This document shows, in pieces, positions 7,741 to 16,243 of a DNA stretch of 27,976 nucleotides (position 1 is the stretch's first letter; the number at the start of each line of letters is the position of its first letter). Source of the stretch: Xanthobacteraceae bacterium (GTDB taxonomy: Bacteria; Pseudomonadota; Alphaproteobacteria; Rhizobiales; Xanthobacteraceae); contig JASHRR010000080.1 of the NCBI GenBank assembly GCA_030037185.1, forward strand, positions 1-27,976. Reading direction: 5' to 3'. The notes under the pieces were generated by a model that had not been told where the DNA came from, ran no database searches, and was given only the letters and a program-made list of their open reading frames with translations. A program made the translations under genes and the position numbers.

Positions 7741-8631
7741 ATGACGAGCGAGATTTTCCTCGATCACGTCGCTCATTTTGTCGTCGACCCCGAAGCGGCG
7801 AGCCGCGCGCTCGCCCGGGCGGGCTTTGCCCCCACGCCGATTTCGATCCAGGTCACCCCCGATCCGGCAGGCGGACCACCGCGGCCGACCGGCACCGGAA
7901 ACGTTACCTGCATGCTGGATCGCGGTTATCTCGAGGTCCTGTTCACGACCGCCGATACGCCGCTCAGCCGCGAGTTCGACGCCGCTGTCTCACGTTATCG
8001 CGGCGTGCACCTCGCAGCTTTCGCGGTTGCAGATGCGCCCGCAACCCGCGCGCGGCTGGCGCAATCGGCATTTCGCGTGCAGCCGCTCGTGGCGATGCAT
8101 CGTCCGGTTGAAACTGCGGCCGGTGAGGATGTCGCAGCTTTTACGGTCGTGCGTCTCATGCCGGACGAAATGCCCGAAGGCCGCATTCAGGCGCTGGCAC
8201 ACCTCACGGAAGGGACGGTCTGGCAGCCGCGATGGCTTACCCACCCTAGCGGCGCGATTGGTCTCCTCGACATCGTGATCGCGGAGGCTGACGTGGCAGA
8301 GGCTGCCGGCCGCTTCCGGCGCTTCCTTGACCGCGATGCGCACCTCAATCAGTTCGGCGCGGCCTTTCATCTTGATCGCGGCCGCGTGCAACTGGTCGCA
8401 GCCGGGGCGCTGGCACGCCTTTTACCCGGGCTCACCATTCCGGACCTTCCGTTCATGGCAGCATACGGAATTGCCGTCACGTCGCTCGCTCGGGTGATGG
8501 ACTGTCTGCACACAGGCGAGATCCCGTTCGAGCGCCAAGCGGGTTTCGTCATCGCGCCGTTTCCGGATGACCTTGGTGCGGGGTGCTGGGTGTTCGTCGA
8601 AGTCGCGTCCGCATTGCCCTGGCGCGGGTAG
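7741..8631 (+). CDS. VOC family (glyoxalase-like domain) protein
   Basis: About 296 residues with two vicinal-oxygen-chelate-like modules. The first begins IFLDHVAHFVVD, the second GLLDIVIAEADV about 190 residues later. This fits the glyoxalase-like-domain group (Glyoxalase_3 type), whose members are mostly uncharacterised. The first module's H is the expected metal ligand; other ligands are not clear by eye. The ATG at 7741 starts right at the domain, as is common in relatives. An ATG at 7696 and a TTG at 7657 are in frame but poorly served by ribosome sites. The gene converges on the MmgE/PrpD gene with 10 bp between stops. The small palindrome GAGACACGTCTC (8632-8643) lies across that junction. 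Reaction unknown. Confidence 0.8.
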   Translation: MTSEIFLDHVAHFVVDPEAASRALARAGFAPTPISIQVTPDPAGGPPRPTGTGNVTCMLDRGYLEVLFTTADTPLSREFDAAVSRYRGVHLAAFAVADAPATRARLAQSAFRVQPLVAMHRPVETAAGEDVAAFTVVRLMPDEMPEGRIQALAHLTEGTVWQPRWLTHPSGAIGLLDIVIAEADVAEAAGRFRRFLDRDAHLNQFGAAFHLDRGRVQLVAAGALARLLPGLTIPDLPFMAAYGIAVTSLARVMDCLHTGEIPFERQAGFVIAPFPDDLGAGCWVFVEVASALPWRG

Positions 8632-8641
8632 GAGACACGTC

Positions 8642-10045
8642 TCAGCCGCTCGACCTGGCCGCCGCCTCGACCACCCCCCGCACATCCGGGCAGGCTTCGA
8701 TGTCCCACAATCGGTCTCTGAGCGACGCCGCGCGCGCGGGCGACAGCACCGGGCTCGTAAGCTCATCGAACTTCAGCCGCAAGCCGGCATCGTTAAGCGG
8801 AAGCAGCCGCGAGCCGAGCGCTTCGTCGGCCTCGCAGGCGAAGACCCCACGCGTTGTCGTCACCTTGACCCGCGCCGGGCGCAATCGCGGATAGAGGCGG
8901 TCGATCTCGGGCGTCACCACCACATGGAGCTTGCGCGCGATGGCGTCGAAAGCCGGATCGCGTCGTAGTTCCTCGTCGAAATGTTCTAGCCGGATGGTGC
9001 GGAAACGCAGCGCGAGGCCGATCAGATACGGGAAGCTCAATTGCGCGCTGGCGAAGTCGTTCCAACCCGTATGGGCGTGCTCGGCGGCAATGCGGTAGGT
9101 ATCGACATCGATGCGCGTGACTTCCTCCGGCGAAATGTTCTCCTCACGGCACAATCTCATTACCGCTTCGACCGCAGGTTGGATATGGCGGCAGCACGGA
9201 TAGGGCTTGATGTAGCAGTCGGTGATGCCGAACGGCCCGGCCGGTGGCAGCACGATCGGCCGCACCTTGTCGCTGCGACCAAACGCGAACGCCTGCAGAA
9301 AACCGTCGCGCGATTCGATGACGTCCGGCGGCCCCTGTACGCCCTGCTCCGCCAGCAGCGCCGCTTGAATGCCCTCGCGCGCGGCGTGTCCGGCATGCAG
9401 GCGCTTGATATCGCCGCCGCCGTTGACAAAGGCAAACAGGCCGGCGGCACTGCTTGCCGCAATGCCGAAGGCGTCGGCGATCTGCCGGGCGGACAGGCCG
9501 CGCAATTTAGCCGCTGCTGCCGCCGCTCCGAATACTGCGCAGACGCCGGTCGGGTGAAAGCCGCGCTGCCGCAGGTCAGGATGGCATGCGCGTGCGATCG
9601 CGATCGTCGTCTCGTAACCCGCAACCATTGCCTCGACCACGGCCTTGCCGCTCGCCCCCATATCATAGCCGATCGCCAGTGCGCCGGGCACGACGGCGCA
9701 GCCCGGATGCACCGAGCCCTGTCTGTAGCCGTCATCAAGTTCGATCCCGTGGGCGGCCGTGCCAGCCAAAAATGCGGCATCAAGCAAATCGGCGCGGAGC
9801 GCCCGTCCCGGCACCGGAATGCGGCCGGCCGCGCGCACCGCCGCAAGCGCAGCTTCAGCGCGCATCGCCACATCGGCTGCAGCACCGGCGATCATCACTC
9901 CCAAGGTGTCGAGGAGATGCCGTCGCGCGTAATGACGCACTTGCGTATCGAGCGCATCGAAGCGCAGCTCGCTCACGAACTCAACCAGCGCCGCAGTCGC
10001 GCCGGACGCCAATTGCACGGAGTGGACCTCCTCGGCGCGGCTCAT
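8642..10045 (-). CDS. MmgE/PrpD family protein
   Basis: 467 residues, normal for the MmgE/PrpD family, whose known members are 2-methylcitrate dehydratase (PrpD) and cis-aconitate decarboxylase; many others have unknown hydro-lyase substrates. Typical segments are HYARRHLLDTLGVMIAGA near the N-terminus, AAHGIELDDGYRQGSVHPG, RGFHPTG, KRLHAGHAAREG, and KPYPCCRHIQPAVEA. The ATG at 10045 overlaps the stop of the upstream NDP-forming CoA synthetase by 4 nt (ATGA), so it is the third, translationally coupled gene of a minus-strand operon. No methylcitrate synthase or PrpB is nearby, so a classical methylcitrate role is unlikely. A dehydratase or isomerase step on the acid handled by the operon is a reasonable inference. 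Confidence 0.92.
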   Translation of the reverse strand: MSRAEEVHSVQLASGATAALVEFVSELRFDALDTQVRHYARRHLLDTLGVMIAGAAADVAMRAEAALAAVRAAGRIPVPGRALRADLLDAAFLAGTAAHGIELDDGYRQGSVHPGCAVVPGALAIGYDMGASGKAVVEAMVAGYETTIAIARACHPDLRQRGFHPTGVCAVFGAAAAAAKLRGLSARQIADAFGIAASSAAGLFAFVNGGGDIKRLHAGHAAREGIQAALLAEQGVQGPPDVIESRDGFLQAFAFGRSDKVRPIVLPPAGPFGITDCYIKPYPCCRHIQPAVEAVMRLCREENISPEEVTRIDVDTYRIAAEHAHTGWNDFASAQLSFPYLIGLALRFRTIRLEHFDEELRRDPAFDAIARKLHVVVTPEIDRLYPRLRPARVKVTTTRGVFACEADEALGSRLLPLNDAGLRLKFDELTSPVLSPARAASLRDRLWDIEACPDVRGVVEAAARSSG

Positions 10046-12426
10046 GTCGTCCTCAGCATTCGCACCACAGCGTCGACCGCGACAACGCCCTCGCCCCGGG
10101 GGCCCACAATGAGCGGATTGACTTCGGCCTCAATGATGGTGGGTTCGCCAGCAAGCCGGGACAGCGCGGCAAGCGCCTGCGCCAGGGCCGCGATGTCGCC
10201 GGCCGCTTTGCCGCGATAACCGCTCAGCAGCGTCAATCCCCGCACCTCAGCGATCATGTCGCGGGCGATGTGCGCATCCACCGGGGCGAGGCGCAAGCTG
10301 CGGTCGCGATAGATTTCCGTATAGACGCCGCCCGCCGCGAGGAGCACCAGAGGCCCCACATCGGCATCGACCCGGTACCCGATCAGAACTTCACCGATGC
10401 CAGCGACCATCGGCTGTACCAGGACGTGCCGCACCTGCGGCAGGCGCGTACGCAGGGCCGCAATGGCCGCGACCAGAGCGGGCCCGTCGGGAATGTCGAG
10501 CGCCACTCCACCTATGTCGGATTTGTGGGTGATGGCGGCTGACAATGCTTTCAGGGCCACCGGATACGCGAACGGCAGCGCCGGGGCTTCGGCCGTGTCG
10601 GCATCCAGTGCGACGAATGGGGCGCGCGGAATGCCGAGACGATCGATGAGCCCATAGCTTTCGAGTTCGTCGAGCGTCCGTCCGCGGCCTTCACCTCTCC
10701 CGGCCTGTCGTGAGAGGTCGCCGGGCTCGTTTCCTCGCCGGCAAGCGGGGGAGGGAAGGAGGGCGGCAGGTGAGGCGGCGTTACCACGATTCTGAGCCAG
10801 TGGAGAGGCCCGATCCTCTTCCCGCAAGCCGGGAGAAGGGAAAGAGGGCCGCGGCGCCCGTCGCGCCAATGCGGCTGCTACCGCATCGGCGCAGGCCTCC
10901 GGCGTATAGAAGTTTGCGATGCCGGCCTTGGCGAGCGCTTCTCGCGCCTGCGGGGCTTCCGGAACCAGGAACACGGCCATCGGCATATTGCTGCCGGCGC
11001 TGTCGATAATCGGCTGCACGGCGAGTTGCGGATAGAACCGCGCCGAGGAGCCGACCACGATCACGACGAGATCGAATTCCGGCGCCGTGGTCAAAATATC
11101 GAGTGCTGCCTTCATTACCTCGTAACGGGCGCCCGCGAGTGTCAGATCGATGAGGCGCGACCGCGCGACCTTGATGCCGGCGGCGTCAAACCGCGCGTAG
11201 GTGGCTTGGTTTGGCGCCGGCAGCTCCACTCCCCGCGCCGCCAGAGAATCGACCACCATGGCGGCGCCGCCCGCCGTGGTGGTGACGACCGCCGCGCATG
11301 GATTGCGGGTCGTCGGCCGCGCCGGCACCCGTGCCAGCAAGGGCAGGCCCTCGATCAGGGCCGAGAGCGTTTCGACCCGGGCGATTCCGCAATCGCGGAA
11401 AAAAGCGTCGGCGACGTCGTCTTCGCCCGCAAGCGCACCCGTATGAGTCACCGCGAGCTCGCGCCCCGGCGCGGAGCGGCCGAGCTTGTAGGCGAGTATC
11501 GGCTTGCCAAGCGCGGCGGCGTGCTCTGCAAAGGCACGCAGCTTCCCGGCGTGGCGGAGCGTTTCCAGGAACAGGAGATAGCCGTCGATATCCGGATCGC
11601 CGAGCACGGCGTGACAGATTTCACCTAGCGAAAGGTCGACCTCGTTGCCGACCGATGCCAGCGCGGCAAAGCCGATGCCGCTGGCCTTGCCGCGCGATAA
11701 CAACGTCCCGATCATGCCACCGCTGTGAGACGCCGCGAAGATGCGTCCCGCCGGCAGATCCGGCTCGTCGAACGCCGCATTGGCGGTCAGCAACATGCCG
11801 CTGCGCAGGTTGACGATGCCGAGGCTCGACGGCCCGACGATGCGCATGCCGGTTGTCGCGACGATCTCCTTGAGCCGTACTTCTCGCCGCTGCCCCGCTT
11901 CGCCGATTTCGGCAAATCCGTCGGTCAGCACCGTGGCGACCGCGACGCCGGTTCGGCCGCACGCCTCGATTGCTTCCATCACGCCGTCCAGCGGGGTCAC
12001 CACATAGGCATGCTCGGGAACTTCCGGAAGCGCCTCGATCGACGGCCAGGCCCGCTCGCCCAGCACTTCACGGCGTCGTGCATTGACCGGATAGACGCGC
12101 CCCCCAAAGCCGGCCTGTCGCAGGAATTTCAAAGGCCGCCCGGCGGTCTTGCCGGGGTCGTTCGATTGACCGATCACAGCGACCGAGCAGGGGGAGAACA
12201 GGGCGTGGCGAAGCCTTTCCTCATTGCCCCCCGAAACCGGGAGGTCGGCCCCCGTCAACGGGCCGGCAAGCGGTGACGGCGCTTGCGCACCCTCCTCAGC
12301 CCCCCCCGGGGGACGCTCACGGAGGGGGGCAGCCCACTCCGCACTGGCTTCGGCAGTCCGGCGCTCGCCCTTCAGCGGAGGGCGGCCGCCCGGGATCGCC
12401 TTCGGAGTCAAATCATTCCGCCGCAT
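10042..12426 (-). CDS. NDP-forming acyl-CoA synthetase (acetate--CoA ligase, ADP-forming, fused alpha-beta) with in-frame repeat-derived insertions
   Basis: Makes acyl-CoA from acid, CoA and ATP through a phospho-His intermediate. From the ATG at 12426 the order is: a repeat-derived tail (about 1-70); CoA-binding Rossmann domain (SVAVIGQSNDP near 81-91); succinyl-CoA-ligase-like domains with SHSGG near 233 and the presumed phospho-histidine H328 in AVTHTGALAGED; a second flavodoxin-like module to about 520; a roughly 60-residue low-complexity insertion (about 522-582); then an ATP-grasp domain (GIPRAPFVAL, HKSDIGGVALDI, IIEAEVNPL). The frame is open to an ATG at 12513 (823 residues), but 12426 gives a more usual 14-bp overlap with the upstream acyl-CoA dehydrogenase. 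Both odd segments coincide with palindromic GC-rich DNA repeats. All core motifs remain, so the enzyme may still be active. Confidence 0.88.
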   Translation of the reverse strand: MRRNDLTPKAIPGGRPPLKGERRTAEASAEWAAPLRERPPGGAEEGAQAPSPLAGPLTGADLPVSGGNEERLRHALFSPCSVAVIGQSNDPGKTAGRPLKFLRQAGFGGRVYPVNARRREVLGERAWPSIEALPEVPEHAYVVTPLDGVMEAIEACGRTGVAVATVLTDGFAEIGEAGQRREVRLKEIVATTGMRIVGPSSLGIVNLRSGMLLTANAAFDEPDLPAGRIFAASHSGGMIGTLLSRGKASGIGFAALASVGNEVDLSLGEICHAVLGDPDIDGYLLFLETLRHAGKLRAFAEHAAALGKPILAYKLGRSAPGRELAVTHTGALAGEDDVADAFFRDCGIARVETLSALIEGLPLLARVPARPTTRNPCAAVVTTTAGGAAMVVDSLAARGVELPAPNQATYARFDAAGIKVARSRLIDLTLAGARYEVMKAALDILTTAPEFDLVVIVVGSSARFYPQLAVQPIIDSAGSNMPMAVFLVPEAPQAREALAKAGIANFYTPEACADAVAAALARRAPRPSFPSPGLREEDRASPLAQNRGNAASPAALLPSPACRRGNEPGDLSRQAGRGEGRGRTLDELESYGLIDRLGIPRAPFVALDADTAEAPALPFAYPVALKALSAAITHKSDIGGVALDIPDGPALVAAIAALRTRLPQVRHVLVQPMVAGIGEVLIGYRVDADVGPLVLLAAGGVYTEIYRDRSLRLAPVDAHIARDMIAEVRGLTLLSGYRGKAAGDIAALAQALAALSRLAGEPTIIEAEVNPLIVGPRGEGVVAVDAVVRMLRTT
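10680..10863. repeat. Palindromic repeat cluster inserted in-frame within the acyl-CoA synthetase gene
   Basis: Several imperfect hairpins lie inside the coding sequence, exactly between the ligase and ATP-grasp domains. ACCTCTC (10693-10699) pairs with GAGAGGT (10712-10718). A GCCGGCAAGCGGGGGAGG-type hairpin follows at about 10733-10754. CCTCTTCCCG (from 10815) faces CGGGAGAAGGG and AAGAGG (10842-10847). These are the tccccgcaagcgggga-type repeats common between genes in this bacterial group. The frame stays open and encodes a Pro/Arg/Gly-rich linker. Confidence 0.7.
12290..12400. repeat. GC-rich inverted-repeat element in the 5' part of the acyl-CoA synthetase gene
   Basis: GCCCCCC (12299-12305) pairs with GGGGGGC (12324-12330), within a longer imperfect palindrome. 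It is read through as the Pro/Arg/Ala-rich N-terminal tail that precedes the first conserved domain. It resembles an intergenic repeat that has become coding, or a start codon misplaced upstream of a real but unclear start. I found no convincing ATG/GTG with a ribosome site between 12426 and the start of the conserved domain. Confidence 0.55.
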
Positions 12427-13579
12427 CGGCCCGTCGTCCACGTTGATCGAAGCGGCGATCGAAAATCTCCTCGGCGATGCGATTCTTGAGAATCTCCACC
12501 GAGCCGCCGGCAATCATCCAGCCGCGACAGCGGCGCATGCAGTATTCCACCAAAGTATCGCGACTGTAGCCGGTCGCTCCCATCGCCTGGACCGCCTCGT
12601 GCGCGACTTCAAACCCTGCGAGGTTGCACGCAGCCTTGGCGAGCGAGGTCTCGTAGGCGGAGGGAAAGCCGCGATCCGCGTTGACGGCGGCGCGATAGAG
12701 CAGCAATTGCGCGCTTTCGAGCTTGAGTGCCATGTCGGCGAACTTCCATTGCAGGCCCTGGAATTCGCATAAGGGGCGGCCGAATTGCGCTCGGGTGGCG
12801 ACGTGGTGGCGTGCCGTATTAAAGGCGTAACGCCCGAAGGCGAGCGAGCGTGCCGCGTTGCCGATGCGCTCGACGTTGAAGCCTGTGATCTGTTGCTTGA
12901 AACCGCCGGCACCAAGCAGCACAGAATCAGCCGGAATCCGGCAATCCTCGAAATAGAGTTCGCACCATTCCTCGCCGCTCATAAAGGCCGACGGCTGACC
13001 GATACGGAACCCCGGCGTGTCGCGCGCCACAACCACCGAGCCGATGCCGCCGATCCCGGGTCCGAACCGCGCATAGACGAGGAAGACCGCTGCGTCGGGG
13101 CTGAAGGTGGAGAATATCTTGGCGCCATTGATGATGCAGTGGGGGCCTTCGAGCCTGACGGTGGTTCTTAGGTCGGTCACGGCGGAGCCGGCGTCCGGCT
13201 CCGACATTGCGAGGCTCATCACGGTGCGACCCGCCAGTAGGTCGGGAAGATACCTGTTCTTAAGAGACGGCGATGCATACTCGGCAAAGGTGCGAATCGG
13301 GCCGAAGCTGCCGGACTGCACCACGTCGGCGCTGCGCGGACATACGAGCGCCACCTGTTCGATCGCGATCACGGCATCCATCAGCGAGCCGCCCTGGCCG
13401 CCATCCGCCTCAGCAAGCGTAATGCCCATCAGGCCCTGCCCGCTCATGCGCTGCGCTATATCGAAGGGGAAGCGCGGTTCGTGCGCGCGCCTTAGAGCGC
13501 CTGCCGCAAGCTCCGCAAGCGCGAACCTGCGCACTGCCGCGGCGAAAAGCTTTTGTTCTTCGGTAAATTCGAAATTCAT
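12413..13579 (-). CDS. Acyl-CoA dehydrogenase family protein
   Basis: FAD-dependent alpha,beta-dehydrogenation of an acyl-CoA. 388 residues, normal length, with three domains: helical N-terminus (EFTEEQKLF onward), middle beta domain with the FAD/substrate segment MSEPDAGSAVTDL at 125-137, and C-terminal helical domain with RAQFGRPLCEFQ and QAMGATGYS. The usual C-terminal catalytic Glu (YEGT motif) is missing: the site reads IAGGSVEI (356-363). E237 in FNVERIG aligns by eye with the catalytic E254 of isovaleryl-CoA dehydrogenase, which likewise has Gly at the other site. It is therefore probably active with IVD/LCAD-type geometry. It is the first gene of the operon with the NDP-forming CoA synthetase and MmgE/PrpD genes. 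Confidence 0.92.
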   Translation of the reverse strand: MNFEFTEEQKLFAAAVRRFALAELAAGALRRAHEPRFPFDIAQRMSGQGLMGITLAEADGGQGGSLMDAVIAIEQVALVCPRSADVVQSGSFGPIRTFAEYASPSLKNRYLPDLLAGRTVMSLAMSEPDAGSAVTDLRTTVRLEGPHCIINGAKIFSTFSPDAAVFLVYARFGPGIGGIGSVVVARDTPGFRIGQPSAFMSGEEWCELYFEDCRIPADSVLLGAGGFKQQITGFNVERIGNAARSLAFGRYAFNTARHHVATRAQFGRPLCEFQGLQWKFADMALKLESAQLLLYRAAVNADRGFPSAYETSLAKAACNLAGFEVAHEAVQAMGATGYSRDTLVEYCMRRCRGWMIAGGSVEILKNRIAEEIFDRRFDQRGRRADAAE

Positions 13580-15040
13580 GTGGCGCTGGCCTTCCAGACT
13601 TCGAAATGAGCATTAGCGGCTATTGCGCCGTTATTCAATTTCAGTGGCCTGCATGCTGATCGGCTGTCCCCTAATTAGTCTGCGCTCTGACTGACCGCAT
13701 CTGGAGCCTTTGCGACCCCGAACAGTGCCACTTAAGTCCTCCCTTTAGCAACAATCACCGAGCGGTATGTGGAGCGATCGCCAGCGTCCTGCGTTTACCT
13801 TGAGGGTTCAATGAAAGAGCCTAAGCCAATATTGGACGGATTTCGACCAACGCAATGAGCCCATCGACCATCCAACCATCCGATTGGCGCGCGCATTGGC
13901 TCAACGATGTGTGTGGGGACGCCTCCTCAACGCTTGCGATGCCGTCTGCAGTTACACTGTAATCCGGCCGGGGGAAAAGTCTGACAGCCGTCCGAGACAT
14001 CGCCCGGGTCTCAACCATCTGACCACCCGACCATCCGAACGTCTCTGGGTGCGCGACCTGGCCCACCACATGATCTGCCGTCGCTGAGAGGGGCATATTC
14101 TGATATCAGTGACCATGCCGGATGAGTAGCGGCTAGAAGGCAATTGCGTCTGGCTCTGCGCCTGCTGTTGGAGTGCGCCTGTAACGGCGATCCTGGGCAG
14201 ATGATGCGGGGGCTTCGTCATGCCTGCGAACGCATTTTTAATCCCGACCGGGCACTAACAACCATCGACCGCCCGTCATCGCGCTACCGTGTGTGCCATC
14301 TGCACCTCAAAACGCCTCGCGCTGTCACGTCTCCGGGTCCCGGCGTGCGCGATCGCAACCCGCACCAATCGTCGCGGTTGGCACGATCAGTGAATCCTCT
14401 CGGTCCCTGACCCGCTTGAACGGCCCGCGGCGCACCAAGTCCGACGAACGTTCGATTTTGGCTACGGAGTAGCTGCCGCGTCTCAGAGAGGATTGGCGGA
14501 GTGAGCGCCCGTGAGGCTCGGGGGCGCGAGCGTCGCGAGCGGGTTCACCACCAACCGCGCTCGCCGCGCGAACGGTCATCATGCCGTGTTTGAGATGGTT
14601 CGCCACCAGCCACCAATGCATCGGATACGCGATGACGAAACCGACCAGAACGCCCATCGACATTACAAACCAGAAGTTTGGTGTATCTCCTGCGGACAGG
14701 ACATCGCTTTGAGTATCATTACTGTCGGGCATCATTCCCGCCATCGACGAAAACGACTCTCAGGCGAAAGCGTGCGGCCGCGAAGTGCTTCCATTCGGGT
14801 AGGCGCCGACGAGGTGATCGAATGAAACGACGGAGTTCATCGCGGGGTTCGGGAGCGTGACGGTGTGGCCGGTGGCGGCGCCAGCGGGCATCATCATCGA
14901 CAGCTTGTACCGGTCGGCCAAAACCATCGCGCCCGCTTTCGGAGGCGTGGGCGATTGGTGTATCGTTCAAGAATGAGCTGCCGACGAGATGTGCGGAGCT
15001 AGGGTAGCGACGCGTGGAACGTAAGAAAGAGGAGACGACC
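13580..15040. other. Gene-poor region upstream of the acyl-CoA dehydrogenase operon
   Basis: About 1.46 kb with no intact gene I can support. The left end must hold the promoter of the minus-strand operon. Short ACCATCCGA-type motifs recur at about 13864-13883 and 14012-14043. The one recognisable protein-like piece is a DUF4396 remnant at about 14600-14744 on the minus strand. Other frames are Arg/Pro/Ser-rich and unconvincing. Confidence 0.5.
14600..14930 (-). pseudogene. Probable remnant of a DUF4396-type membrane protein gene
   Basis: From 14744 leftward the minus frame reads MAGMMPDSND, then a membrane segment NFWFVMSMGVLVGFVIAYP and MHWWLVANHLKHGM. This resembles the C-terminal transmembrane end of DUF4396 proteins. 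The same frame continues upstream, across a TGA near 14761, into a protein-like stretch (ADRYKLSMMMPAGAATGHTV, SVVSFDHLVGAYPNG). Downstream of about 14620 the frame degenerates into Arg-rich sequence up to 14325. A decayed gene interrupted by a stop is the likeliest reading. The family match is from memory and moderate. Confidence 0.4.
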
Positions 15041-16243
15041 ATGCAAAACCGCTTGAGGGCCTCTATGATGGCGACGGTCGCAGTTGCGGCTGCTGTCGGC
15101 GTTGTCATCTCGGCGCCGATCGCGTGGGCGCAGGCTCAGAAGCCTGCGGCTTCGGCGCCGGACGCGGCGCTGAAAACGCCCTGGGGCGCGCCCGATCTGC
15201 AGGGCATTTGGACCGAGGAAACCGATACACCGCTGCAACGCCCTGCCAGATTTGCGAACCAGGAATATTTTACCCCCGAGCAGCGGGCGGAATTGGATGA
15301 GGTGCGCTCGGCGCTCGCCGGCAAAGACCAGCGTGCGCAGCGCGGGACCGAGCTCGACGTGGGCGGCTCCTACAATCAGCTGTTCGTGCCCCGCAAGCAC
15401 TCCGGCCTGCGCACCTCGATGATTGTCGATCCGCCCAATGGCCGAATTCCGCCAATGACGGCAGAGGCTCAGAAAAGAGCCGCCGCCGACCGGGAATTCC
15501 GCCTCGCTTTGATCCAAGCGACGGACAGTTGCAAACTCCGATACCGCAACTGCGCCGGCGGTAAATACGATCCGACGCCCTCGCCGCGGCGCGCTGAGCT
15601 CGCCCCGCGCTATAGCGTCGTAGGGATGAATCGCCATGATGGTCCGGAGGACTTTGCGGCAGGCACACGATGCTTGCCCGGCAGGCTGCCGGAGTTTGCC
15701 AGCATCAGCTTCCGGCGGATCGTGCAGACGCCAGGGGGCATCTCGATGACCTACGACGTTGGCCAGGGCCAAGGATGGCAGCGGACCATAGTGATGGACG
15801 GCAGCCCGCATTTGCCGCCCCAGATCCGCCAATGGTTCGGCGATTCGCGCGGCCACTGGGAGGGAAATACGCTCGTGATCGACGTCACCAACTTCAGTCC
15901 GAAGACTGACTTTCAGGGTTCGCGCGAAAACTTGCACCTCGTCGAACGTTGGACGCGAACGAGCCCGACGGAGCTGTCGTATGAGCTCACGATCGAGGAC
16001 CCGACCGTGTGGGTGAGGCCGTGGACCGTCAAGCGCGAGTTCACCCGACAAAGCGATGAGGAAAATAAAATCTATTACGAGCCGCGCTGCATCGAAGGAA
16101 ACTATGCCCTGCCGGCGATGTTGCGCGGCGCGCGCATGGAGGAGACCGCCTTCGCAGAGGGACGCGGTCCTGATCCTGCAACAAAAGACAAAACGATCGG
16201 CAATTCGGGCGTTGGGGAGGATCCATTAGAGATACCGCGCTGA
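15041..16243 (+). CDS. Uncharacterised secreted protein
   Basis: A 400-residue exported protein. Residues 1-31 form a signal peptide (MQNRLR, a hydrophobic stretch, then AWA before QAQ as likely cleavage site). The mature part opens with a TPWGAPDLQGIW segment and TPLQRP, then SVVGMNRHDGPED and RCLPGRLP, then HWEGNTLVIDVTNF and LHLVERWTR near the C-terminal third. This pattern is shared by a widespread family of unknown function found especially in Acidobacteria and Proteobacteria. The ATG at 15041 has a strong AGAGGAG ribosome site 7-8 nt upstream; an in-frame ATG at 15014 is less likely because it would precede the signal peptide. Two Cys pairs could form disulfides after export. Monocistronic, with no functional partner nearby. 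Confidence 0.82.
   Translation: MQNRLRASMMATVAVAAAVGVVISAPIAWAQAQKPAASAPDAALKTPWGAPDLQGIWTEETDTPLQRPARFANQEYFTPEQRAELDEVRSALAGKDQRAQRGTELDVGGSYNQLFVPRKHSGLRTSMIVDPPNGRIPPMTAEAQKRAAADREFRLALIQATDSCKLRYRNCAGGKYDPTPSPRRAELAPRYSVVGMNRHDGPEDFAAGTRCLPGRLPEFASISFRRIVQTPGGISMTYDVGQGQGWQRTIVMDGSPHLPPQIRQWFGDSRGHWEGNTLVIDVTNFSPKTDFQGSRENLHLVERWTRTSPTELSYELTIEDPTVWVRPWTVKREFTRQSDEENKIYYEPRCIEGNYALPAMLRGARMEETAFAEGRGPDPATKDKTIGNSGVGEDPLEIPR

Noticed and set aside
8632..8643. Palindrome GAGACACGTCTC at a convergent gene junction as a terminator
   Set aside because: The stem is only 5 bp and there is no T-run; too weak to call.
9041..10219. 392-codon + strand frame over the MmgE/PrpD gene
   Set aside because: Antisense shadow; the minus-strand gene is supported by conserved motifs and a 4-nt operon overlap.
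13860..14045. Recurring ACCATCCGA-like motifs, considered as a CRISPR or iteron array
   Set aside because: Only a few imperfect copies, irregular spacing and no conserved repeat unit.
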